Source: an uncultured Christensenella sp.
Lineage (GTDB): Bacteria > Bacillota > Clostridia > Christensenellales > Borkfalkiaceae
DNA: 64,000 nucleotides
Direction: 5' to 3'
Assembly: GCA_910577875.1 (NCBI GenBank)
Contig: CAJTNY010000003.1
Span: 31,791 to 95,790 of the forward strand
The notes beneath the pieces are model-generated. The model saw nothing but the letters and a program-made list of their open reading frames with translations, was not told where the DNA came from and made no database searches. Positions within the stretch are counted from its first letter, which is position 1. Each line of letters starts with the position of its first letter. Made by a program: the position numbers and the translations under genes. Shown here piece after piece: positions 35,066-41,319 of this stretch.

Positions 35066-35784
35066 AGCCGCGTACAGATAAAATTTATCCTCTCCCGTTT
35101 TTCTTGTCCTAGATGTCCCTCGCTTTTGACATCGAATCCCGCTTCTACGAGCGCGGAAATTACGTCTTTTTCTTCGTGGATATACTGGACGTGCGTTTCG
35201 TCCGAACGCAAATAACTTCCGTCAGCGCGTCTTTCGAAAACCGTTAAGTCCATAACTACTTTATCATCTTCAAGAGTATTGAACCAAAGATAAGTTATTT
35301 CCTCCCTATCCTCTGCAAAAAAGTTGTTGCCGATAACGGTTTTCAGTTTTTCGGAAGAGCTTATATCGAATATAAAAACTCCGCCCTTTTTAAGACAAGC
35401 CGCGACGCGTGAAAATGCGGTTTTCAGTTTATTCTTCGGAACGTAATTCAGACAATCGTTGACTGAAACGCTGAAATCGATTTTGGCATTTAATTTTAGT
35501 TTGGTAATATCGCCTAGTAAAAATTCCGCGCGGACGCCCTCTTTTAAAGAAATTTCCTGCGCGCGGTTAAGCATTTCCGCAGAAATATCCACGCCGAGCA
35601 TAGAATATCCCGCCTTGGCGAGCGCACGAGTAAAATAACCGTTTCCGCAGCCTATATCGACTCCTGAAGCTCCTGCTCCGAGCTTTTTAAGCTTGTCAAT
35701 TAAATACTGCGACCATTGTTCATAGCCGCAGTCGTCATTCAGATATTCAAACCATCTGCCGAGCGCAGAGTAAGAATTTGCCAT
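35062..35784 (-). CDS. class I SAM-dependent methyltransferase
   Basis: A 240-aa protein with a clear Rossmann-type SAM site: motif I GVDIGCGNGYFTRALAKAGY (about 38-57), motif II LGVDISAEMLNRA, and FSVSVNDCLNYV at motif IV. The family is broad (Methyltransf_25-like; Clostridia YqeM-like proteins have this layout). Substrate unknown. It starts 4 bases after the membrane-protein gene and overlaps hslO. Confidence 0.85.
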   Translation of the reverse strand: MANSYSALGRWFEYLNDDCGYEQWSQYLIDKLKKLGAGASGVDIGCGNGYFTRALAKAGYSMLGVDISAEMLNRAQEISLKEGVRAEFLLGDITKLKLNAKIDFSVSVNDCLNYVPKNKLKTAFSRVAACLKKGGVFIFDISSSEKLKTVIGNNFFAEDREEITYLWFNTLEDDKVVMDLTVFERRADGSYLRSDETHVQYIHEEKDVISALVEAGFDVKSEGHLGQEKRERINFICTRL

Positions 35785-35788
35785 AATT

Positions 35789-37045
35789 TTACCTGCTCAA
35801 AAGATTGTTAGCGCTTATTTTCTTTTTCTTTTTGCCTTTCTTGTCGGTTTCGGGTTGAAGCGCCTTTTCGCGTTCCGCAAAAAGTTTGTTATACTCCGCG
35901 TAGACTTTTTCGTTTTTATGCTTGTTTTCGAAAGCCGAAATTTCGTCCGAAAGCGTTTCCCTGTCTTGTGAAACCTTCTCAATATCCGCGCGTGTAAAAG
36001 TTTTTCCTATCCTGCATAAAGCCGCGTTTTCGGCAATAGGCAATATGGGCTTTCCAATAAGTTCGCTTCTGCCCGCGGTCAAAAGTTCACGAACGGCATC
36101 TCTTTCGTCCTTAGGTTCGTCCGATTGTTTCGCGCTCTTTTTGGACTTTTCTTCCGTCTTGATTTTCGGAGTAATGTAAGCATCATAAACTCCTTGCGTA
36201 AAACTCATCCATACAATCAAAATAAACGATATGCCTATCAGACAGAAAATACCGTATGAGATAAAAAGAACGAACTGAACCGCAGTCCCTATAAGATATA
36301 TCCATACAGGAATTAAAGCGAAAGCCGCAATAAATATTGTCTGTAACGGGTTATGCAACAAAAACAATAAAGAGTTTTTCAAAATTTTTGAAAACTTTGC
36401 TCTGTAACTTACCCCCGTAGCCGTAAGCCACGCGCAATATAAACCTATTAGCACCGTCGCGATAATAATAAACACATAAGCTGTTATAGGTCCCGCGCCG
36501 TTTCCTCCCTCGGCTATAACGAGGTCTTTCCAGTCCCCTACAGCAACAACCGCGAAATAAAATAACAAAAACAAAGTTACCGGCAGTACCGTCTTGAAAT
36601 ATCCCGTTTTCACGCCTTTAAAATAACCTTTTAATGTAAAACCGCCTTCGGTATTCAGAAGTTTTTTAATGCTGTACGCGCCGCCGGCGACGCCTATCGA
36701 AGCGATTAACCCGCAACCGACGAGAATAGCCGTAAACACAAGGTCGGCATACAGATAAATGCTTTCCGTAAGCCCCGCCGAATTTATGTTTGCGGGATAC
36801 CCAAGTCCCGTATTTGCGTTGAACGGATATATAAGCCCGCTGTAATTTATAGCTACGTTGCGCATAACGAGCGCCGTTATTGCGGGAGCGAAGAAAACGA
36901 GCGTCAGAAGATTTATTGCAACAAGCTTCCAGAACGATTTTTTAAAAACGTTCCAGGTAGCCGCCATTCTGCCCTCGGTTCCCGCCGTTCTTACATAATC
37001 GTCTGCTATTTCTTTTCCTTCAAGACTTTTTACGTCAACCGCCAT
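35789..37045 (-). CDS. hypothetical membrane protein (DUF624/YesL-like)
   Basis: A 418-aa protein with about six transmembrane helices between residues 40 and 285. An N-terminal FKKSFWKLVAINLLTLVFFAPAI helix and loop is reminiscent of DUF624/YesL-like proteins. A cytoplasmic tail of about 130 residues is rich in Lys and Glu, with a helical coiled part and a basic KGKKKKK stretch near the end. Function unknown. It is the first gene of the operon that continues with the methyltransferase, hslO, TPR and repeat genes. Confidence 0.6.
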   Translation of the reverse strand: MAVDVKSLEGKEIADDYVRTAGTEGRMAATWNVFKKSFWKLVAINLLTLVFFAPAITALVMRNVAINYSGLIYPFNANTGLGYPANINSAGLTESIYLYADLVFTAILVGCGLIASIGVAGGAYSIKKLLNTEGGFTLKGYFKGVKTGYFKTVLPVTLFLLFYFAVVAVGDWKDLVIAEGGNGAGPITAYVFIIIATVLIGLYCAWLTATGVSYRAKFSKILKNSLLFLLHNPLQTIFIAAFALIPVWIYLIGTAVQFVLFISYGIFCLIGISFILIVWMSFTQGVYDAYITPKIKTEEKSKKSAKQSDEPKDERDAVRELLTAGRSELIGKPILPIAENAALCRIGKTFTRADIEKVSQDRETLSDEISAFENKHKNEKVYAEYNKLFAEREKALQPETDKKGKKKKKISANNLLSR

Positions 37046-37141
37046 AAAGCATACCTTTTAATAATTAATTTAAGCTGATTTATAATACCACATATTTCTA
37101 AATAATTCAACTGTTTTATTTCATATCGGGCAAAAAAACTC

Positions 37142-37170
37142 TTTACAATCAAACGGTGTTGTGTTATTAT
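37142..37170 (+). promoter_or_regulatory. promoter of the lysine-riboswitch operon
   Basis: TTTACA, 17 bases, TATTAT. Transcription would start near 37177, just ahead of the riboswitch. Confidence 0.7.
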
Positions 37171-37179
37171 ATTTTTAAG

Positions 37180-37395
37180 AATTAGAGGAGCGGACGAGCA
37201 TCATTAACCGCAGGCAAGGAATTTGAAGGGAATTCCGTTAAAAGCCTCGGCGAAAGGGCGTCGCCGCCGAGATTCGGCTTTCCTTAACGCCGCGTCGGGC
37301 GCACGGGTTAATACCTTTGCGACTGTCACTTTATGTGTTGCGCTAATTACCGTTTTATTATCGGCAGTGCGGCGCACTGTCTGTTTTTATTTTAA
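37180..37395 (+). promoter_or_regulatory. lysine riboswitch (L-box) with terminator, upstream of asd
   Basis: The leader carries the conserved blocks of the lysine riboswitch in order: AGAGGAGCG near 37183, GAAAGGGCGTCGCCGCCGAG near 37253, and the 3' block with GGGCGCACGGGTTAATACC, TTTGCGACTGTCAC ending near 37329. These align by eye with the Bacillus lysC leader. A terminator follows: CAGTGC GGC GCACTG (37365-37379) then TCTGTTTTTATTTT. Lysine binding should favour this terminator and shut off asd-dapA-dapB. The exact boundaries are approximate. Confidence 0.85.
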
Positions 37396-37405
37396 AGGAG
37401 TTATT

Positions 37406-38482
37406 ATGAAAAAATTCAACGTCGGAATAATCGGCGCTACTGGTATGGTCGGTCAAAGATTTTTATTGCTTTTAAAAAACCATCCTTGGTTTAATGTAAA
37501 AGTTCTTGCGGCTTCTTCTTCGTCAGCAGGTAAAAAATACCGCGACGCAGTAAGAAAATGGCATTTAAGCGAACCTATGCCGGACAAATTCGCAGACTTT
37601 ATAGTGCTTGATGCCGCTGCCGACAAAGAGGAAATAGCGCGTTCCGTAGATTTCTGTTTCTGCGCCGTCAATATGAAAAAGGACGAAATCAAAGAACTCG
37701 AATACGCTTATGCAAAACTCGAATGCCCAGTCGTTTCAAACAATTCCGCACACCGAGGTACCGACGACGTTCCTATGATTATTCCCGAAATCAACCCGGA
37801 GCATCTCGAAGTAATCCCCGCTCAGAGAACAAGGCTCGGTACGAAACACGGTTTTATCGCGGTAAAGAGCAATTGTTCGCTTCAATCTTACGTACCTCTT
37901 CTCCACCCTTTGAAAAAATTCGGCATAAAACAGGTCGCCGTAACTACTTATCAGGCGATTTCCGGCGCGGGCAAAACTTTTGATACTATGCCCGAAATTT
38001 TCGACAATGTTATCCCGTATATAGGCGGTGAAGAACAAAAGAGCGAAATCGAACCGCTCAAAATATGGGGCGAAGTAAAGAACGGAAAAATCGTACCCGC
38101 CGCCGCGCCAGCAATAACGGCGCAGTGTCTGAGAGTTCCGGTATCCGACGGACATACCGCGGCTTGTTTCGTTTCGTTCGAACGCAAACCCGAAAAACAT
38201 GAAATTTTAAAAGCCTGGTCGGAATTTTCGGGCGAACCGCAGTCGCTGTTCCTCCCCTCCGCTCCTAGACAGTTTATACATTATTTCAACGAGGACGACA
38301 GACCTCAGCCCAAACTCGACAGAAACACAGAACTCGGTATGTCAGTCTGTGCCGGAAGACTCAGAGAAGACAGCGTGTTCGATTATAAATTTATCGGCTT
38401 TTCCCACAACACTTTGCGCGGCGCGGCGGGCGGAGCGGTTCTTCTTGCCGAGCTGTTAGCTTCAAAAGGATATTTCGATTAA
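37406..38482 (+). CDS. asd: aspartate-semialdehyde dehydrogenase
   Basis: A 358-aa NADP-dependent enzyme that makes aspartate semialdehyde for lysine, threonine and methionine. The N-terminal Rossmann motif is NVGIIGATGMVGQRF, and the active-site cysteine is in AVKSNCSLQS (about 158). The length and the NNSAHR and GAGKTFDTMPEI segments fit the long archaeal/fungal-type subfamily rather than the common 330-340 aa bacterial one. The ATG at 37406 has AAAGGAG 7 bases upstream; an earlier in-frame start at 37223 lies within the riboswitch. It is first in asd-dapA-dapB. Confidence 0.92.
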   Translation: MKKFNVGIIGATGMVGQRFLLLLKNHPWFNVKVLAASSSSAGKKYRDAVRKWHLSEPMPDKFADFIVLDAAADKEEIARSVDFCFCAVNMKKDEIKELEYAYAKLECPVVSNNSAHRGTDDVPMIIPEINPEHLEVIPAQRTRLGTKHGFIAVKSNCSLQSYVPLLHPLKKFGIKQVAVTTYQAISGAGKTFDTMPEIFDNVIPYIGGEEQKSEIEPLKIWGEVKNGKIVPAAAPAITAQCLRVPVSDGHTAACFVSFERKPEKHEILKAWSEFSGEPQSLFLPSAPRQFIHYFNEDDRPQPKLDRNTELGMSVCAGRLREDSVFDYKFIGFSHNTLRGAAGGAVLLAELLASKGYFD

Positions 38483-38491
38483 CTAAACGAA

Positions 38492-38520
38492 TTATTTCGC
38501 CTATTATGTGGCGAAATAAT
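38492..38520. repeat. hairpin between asd and dapA
   Basis: ATTATTTCGCC and its complement form an 11-bp stem around an 8-base AT-rich loop. On the plus strand it is followed by A, not T, so it is unlikely to terminate the operon. It may act in RNA processing or stability. Confidence 0.45.
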
Positions 38521-38558
38521 AAAAAAACGCATATTACGGTATATAGAGGTAAAATAAA

Positions 38559-39446
38559 GTGACAGGATTTTTCAGCGGAATAGCAACGGCAATGATTACG
38601 CCGTTCAACAAAGACGGTGTAAACTTCGACGCGTTCGGCAAAATGATAGAATACCAGATTGACGGAGGAACGGACGCGTTAGTCGTTCTCGGAACTACGG
38701 GCGAGCCCGCCACTATGACCGAAGACGAAAAAGAACAGACTATCCGTTACGCGGTAAAAAGGGCTAACAGACGCATAAAAATTATAATCGGTACGGGCAG
38801 CAACGACACGGCGAAAGCCGTCGCTTCTTCTATCCGCGCGGAAAAACTCGGCGCGGACGGAATTCTCGCCGTTACTCCATATTATAACAAATGTACGCAA
38901 AAAGGTCTGTATGATTATTACAAGACTATATGCGAATCGGTGCATATTCCCGTAATAGCATATAACGTTCCTTCCCGCACGGCGGTAAACATACTGCCCG
39001 AAACGGCGGAAAAACTTTCTTACATACCCAATATGGCGGGCATCAAAGAAGCGAGCGGAAACATGGCGCAAGTCTGCGAAACGATGCGCAGAATACGCGG
39101 AAAAATGGACCTGTACTCGGGCGAAGACTTTTTAAATCTGCCTATGCTCGCGATAGGCGGCGCAGGACTTATATCGGTCGCATCGAACATCGCTCCCGCC
39201 CTTCTTAAAAAGATGTACACGCTCGTAACCCTAAACAAACTCAAAGAAGCCAATGAAATACAAGATTTCCTGCTTCCTTTCGAGGACGCCTGTTTTCTCG
39301 AAGTCAATCCTATTCCCGTAAAAGCGGCTTACAATATGATAGGCTTCGACGCTGGAATTCCCCGTTCGCCTTTAACCGAACTCGAAGATTGCAATAAAGT
39401 AAAACTTGCCGAAGCTATTAAACACGCGGGGATTAAAATAATATGA
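38559..39446 (+). CDS. dapA: 4-hydroxy-tetrahydrodipicolinate synthase
   Basis: A 295-aa TIM-barrel aldolase that condenses pyruvate and aspartate semialdehyde. Signatures are VVLGTTGEPATMTEDEK (about 42-58), YYNKCTQKGLYDYYKTI with the tyrosine of the catalytic triad, the PVIAYNVPSRTAVNI motif, and the Schiff-base lysine in MAGIKEASGNM. The start is GTG at 38559, preceded by AGAGGT. It ends in an ATGA overlap with dapB. Confidence 0.94.
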   Translation: MTGFFSGIATAMITPFNKDGVNFDAFGKMIEYQIDGGTDALVVLGTTGEPATMTEDEKEQTIRYAVKRANRRIKIIIGTGSNDTAKAVASSIRAEKLGADGILAVTPYYNKCTQKGLYDYYKTICESVHIPVIAYNVPSRTAVNILPETAEKLSYIPNMAGIKEASGNMAQVCETMRRIRGKMDLYSGEDFLNLPMLAIGGAGLISVASNIAPALLKKMYTLVTLNKLKEANEIQDFLLPFEDACFLEVNPIPVKAAYNMIGFDAGIPRSPLTELEDCNKVKLAEAIKHAGIKII

Positions 39447-40198
39447 ACAAAGTCTTGGTTTGCGGAATAGGCGGAAAAATGGGTGCAAATATCACCGCTC
39501 TTTTAAACGGCGATAATCAGGCGCAAGCAGTGTGCGGAGTAGATTTGCACGCGCCCGAAAACTGTCAAATTCCCGTTTATTCCTCTTTCGGCGGCGTAAA
39601 AGAAAACGTAGACGTAATTATCGATTTCTCTTCCCCGAAAGTTATACGCGAAGAACTCGGTTGGGCTGTAAAGCACAACGTCCCCGCCGTTCTCGCATCT
39701 ACCGGTTACAGCGCGGAAGATTTGAAGTTCATCGAAGAATGTTCCGAAAAAATTGCAATTTTCAGAACCGCGAATTTTTCGCTCGGCGTCAATCTCCTCG
39801 TTAAACTCGTAAGACAAGCCGCGTTGGTTTTGGGAGAAAACTTCGATATAGAGATTATCGAAAAGCACCATAACAAAAAAGCCGACGCACCGTCGGGAAC
39901 TGCGCTTATGCTTGCGGACAGTGCGAATTCGGCTTTCGCCGAAAAAAAGAAATATCTTAACGGCAGAGAAGGAATAATCGGACAGCGCGGAAACGAAATA
40001 GGTATTCACGCCGTGCGCGGCGGAACCATAGTCGGCGAACACGACGTACTGTTTGCTGGCGAGGACGAAATCATCACCCTCTCTCATTCGGCGCGTTCTA
40101 AAAGCGTATTTGCCTCAGGCGCAATAAAAGCGGCGAAATGGCTCGTCGGTAAACCCGCGGGAAAATACGATATGTTCGACGTTTTGGAAAATCTGTAA
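39443..40198 (+). CDS. dapB: 4-hydroxy-tetrahydrodipicolinate reductase
   Basis: A 251-aa NAD(P)H reductase, the second step specific to diaminopimelate synthesis. The N-terminal dinucleotide site is VLVCGIGGKMGANI. The substrate-binding and catalytic motif EKHHNKKADAPSGTALML (about 141-158) is complete, and VRGGTIVGEHDVLFAGEDE and the C-terminal GAIKAAKWL are typical. It overlaps dapA by 4 bases and closes the riboswitch-controlled operon. Confidence 0.95.
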   Translation: MNKVLVCGIGGKMGANITALLNGDNQAQAVCGVDLHAPENCQIPVYSSFGGVKENVDVIIDFSSPKVIREELGWAVKHNVPAVLASTGYSAEDLKFIEECSEKIAIFRTANFSLGVNLLVKLVRQAALVLGENFDIEIIEKHHNKKADAPSGTALMLADSANSAFAEKKKYLNGREGIIGQRGNEIGIHAVRGGTIVGEHDVLFAGEDEIITLSHSARSKSVFASGAIKAAKWLVGKPAGKYDMFDVLENL

Positions 40199-40203
40199 AG
40201 CAC

Positions 40204-40233
40204 AAGCGGAGCGCAAATACGCTCCGCTTTATT
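40204..40233 (+). terminator. intrinsic terminator of the asd-dapA-dapB operon
   Basis: A 10-bp perfect stem (AAGCGGAGCG) with loop CAAATA, followed by TATTATTTTTATT. Confidence 0.85.
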
Positions 40234-40256
40234 ATTTTTATTATTTCAAAAAACCG

Positions 40257-40285
40257 TTGACAACCTTTCTTTTTAGTGGTAAAAT
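40257..40285 (+). promoter_or_regulatory. promoter of the candidate small RNA
   Basis: TTGACA, exactly 17 bases, TAAAAT. It points into the 40292-40380 interval, which has no ORF on this strand. Confidence 0.75.
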
Positions 40286-40291
40286 AAAAAC

Positions 40292-40380
40292 ACAGCAAGG
40301 GAATAACCTTATAAACAGTTAGCCCTAAGCATAGTTAAAAATAACCGCTCTCGGGTGCTAAACGGGGCGGTTATTTTTTT
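40292..40380 (+). ncRNA. candidate small RNA convergent with a 34-codon ORF
   Basis: The near-consensus promoter and the strong terminator at its end define an RNA of about 89 nt. Its 5' part (CAGCAAG, CCTT, GTTAGCCC) closely resembles the 5' leader of the opposite-strand transcript that encodes the small ORF at 40371-40475. Its 3' half is the shared bidirectional terminator. Two convergent small transcripts meeting at one terminator resemble type I toxin-antitoxin loci, but this is inference. No known RNA family was recognised. Confidence 0.55.
40337..40380. terminator. bidirectional terminator shared by the convergent small transcripts
   Basis: A 12-bp stem (AAAAATAACCGC with GCGGTTATTTTT) around an 18-base loop. 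T-runs are present on both strands. Confidence 0.8.
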
Positions 40381-40475
40381 ATGGTTATGTAAATTTTGTC
40401 CTTTGTAACTCTGAAAGAGGTTATCGCGCCGCACTCTATAAGATTATAGAGAAAGCGCAGGAAAGAAATTTCCAT
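40371..40475 (-). CDS. 34-aa small ORF of unknown function
   Basis: An ATG at 40475 preceded by a strong AGGGGGTGG ribosome-binding site opens 34 codons: an amphipathic or hydrophobic start (MEISFLRFLYNLIECGAITS), then a short charged strand-like end (KDKIYITIKK). The stop lies inside the terminator stem. Its own promoter (TTGACT, 17 bases, TAATAT) gives a leader of about 95 bases. The segment is not a clear transmembrane helix, so a membrane toxin is not assured. It may also be a small regulatory or phage-derived protein. I do not recognise the family. Confidence 0.55.
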   Translation of the reverse strand: MEISFLRFLYNLIECGAITSFRVTKDKIYITIKK

Positions 40476-40512
40476 TTTACCACCCCCTAAAAAAATAGTT
40501 CTCACCATTTTT

Positions 40513-40553
40513 CCCTAAGGGGCTAACCGCCTAAAAGGCTTTATCTTGCTGCG
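40513..40553 (-). repeat. inverted-repeat leader motif matching the small RNA 5' end
   Basis: On the minus strand the small-ORF leader reads CAGCAAG, a short gap, CCTT, six bases, GGTTAGCCCCTTAG. The sRNA at 40295-40332 has CAGCAAG, gap, CCTT, six bases, AGTTAGCCCTAAG. The two therefore form an imperfect inverted repeat of about 40 bp in the DNA, and the same 5' motif in both RNAs. Confidence 0.6.
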
Positions 40554-40575
40554 GGTAACTTACGCTACCGTGCTC

Positions 40576-40604
40576 ATATTAACATATTTGAAATTATCAG
40601 TCAA
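40576..40604 (-). promoter_or_regulatory. promoter of the 34-aa ORF transcript
   Basis: Minus strand TTGACT, 17 bases, TAATAT. The transcript would start near 40569. Confidence 0.65.
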
Positions 40605-40640
40605 TCAAAACCTGTTCCTTAAATATGGAACGGGTCTTTA

Positions 40641-40919
40641 TTATTCTTCGTTTCTTAATAACTCCGCAATTTCATTTATTTGTTTTGACATATTAATCAA
40701 AATATATTTCAATTTTTCGTCAACTTGCACGTTTTCCGCTTTTCTTTCTTTCCATTTACTGCAAATATCAGAATAATAAAGCATTACTCCTCTGTTGCGC
40801 AGAGAAAGTTTAAGAACGCAATGTCCTATTATCGTTTTAGAGAATTTATAACTTGTTTTAGTGTAGTGTTGTATGAAAAACTCACAATCGGAACAAGTAT
40901 GTTTTTGTTTTTCGTCCAT
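40641..40919 (-). CDS. small cysteine-cluster protein divergent from an XRE gene
   Basis: A 92-aa protein that starts at the ATG at 40919, after an AGGAG ribosome-binding site. The N-terminal half has CSDC, GHC and ICSKW, a spacing that suggests a single zinc-binding site. The C-terminal half is a charged helix (DEKLKYILINMSKQINEIAEL). It resembles small zinc-finger-like proteins of Clostridia phages and islands, with no known function. Its promoter region contains two 17-bp palindromes, shared with the divergent XRE gene. Confidence 0.65.
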   Translation of the reverse strand: MDEKQKHTCSDCEFFIQHYTKTSYKFSKTIIGHCVLKLSLRNRGVMLYYSDICSKWKERKAENVQVDEKLKYILINMSKQINEIAELLRNEE

Positions 40920-40930
40920 TTTTTTACTCC

Positions 40931-40974
40931 TATGATTAATAATCATATTAATGATTATATGATTATTAATCATA
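40931..40974. promoter_or_regulatory. two TATGATTA palindromic operators
   Basis: TATGATTAATAATCATA (40931-40947) and TATGATTATTAATCATA (40958-40974) are both perfect palindromes with a 1-base centre. An extra half-site TAATCATA at 40996-41003 overlaps the XRE -10 element. The second palindrome lies between the TTGACT -35 and the -10 region of the Cys-cluster gene. They are the likely binding sites of the XRE protein encoded at 41014. Confidence 0.7.
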
Positions 40975-41001
40975 AGTCAAGCATTTTATGAGTTTTAATC
41001 A

Positions 41002-41007
41002 TATAAT
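41002..41007 (+). promoter_or_regulatory. -10 element of the XRE gene, six bases before ATG
   Basis: TATAAT ends 6 bases before the ATG at 41014, with no Shine-Dalgarno sequence, predicting a leaderless mRNA. Confidence 0.6.
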
Positions 41008-41013
41008 TAAATT

Positions 41014-41229
41014 ATGGGAAAACTTGAAATAATTAAAGAAAGAATTAGAACGGCAATTACTCAAAGTGAACTAAATCAAACGGAAATAGCAAAACTTATT
41101 TCTGTTTCACAGTCTTGCGTCGCACATTATTTAAAAGGAGATATAGTACCTGCAATTGATACTTTCGCAACTTTATGTGAAGTTTTAAACGAAGACGCTA
41201 ATTATTTATTAGGAATAATCGATAAATAA
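41014..41229 (+). CDS. XRE-family transcriptional regulator
   Basis: A 71-aa Cro/C1-type helix-turn-helix protein covering residues 5-65: TQSELNQTEIAKLISVSQSCVAHYLKG holds the HTH, and EVLNEDANYLLGI is the typical last helix. It is nearly only the DNA-binding domain. It is divergent from the Cys-cluster gene across two palindromic operators and sits in the AT-rich island, suggesting phage or island origin. Confidence 0.88.
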   Translation: MGKLEIIKERIRTAITQSELNQTEIAKLISVSQSCVAHYLKGDIVPAIDTFATLCEVLNEDANYLLGIIDK

Positions 41230-41244
41230 TAACTATCACAAAAT

Positions 41245-41284
41245 ACGTTGCGGAGCGCTTAAAAGCGCTCCGCAACGTTTAATT
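41245..41284. terminator. bidirectional terminator, XRE gene / DUF4011 helicase gene
   Basis: A 16-bp perfect stem (ACGTTGCGGAGCGCTT) with a tiny A-rich loop, with T-rich flanks on both strands between convergent genes. Confidence 0.85.
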
Positions 41285-41319
41285 TTACGATATTAAATTA
41301 TATAATCGCAATATTAATA

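Noticed and set aside
38492..38520. Terminator between asd and dapA
   Set aside because: The stem is followed by an A-run on the coding strand, and the two genes form one pathway operon.
40295..40553. Complete MITE with terminal inverted repeats
   Set aside because: The repeats are imperfect, no target-site duplication is visible and the promoters lie outside the repeats. It is kept only as an alternative reading of the sRNA module.
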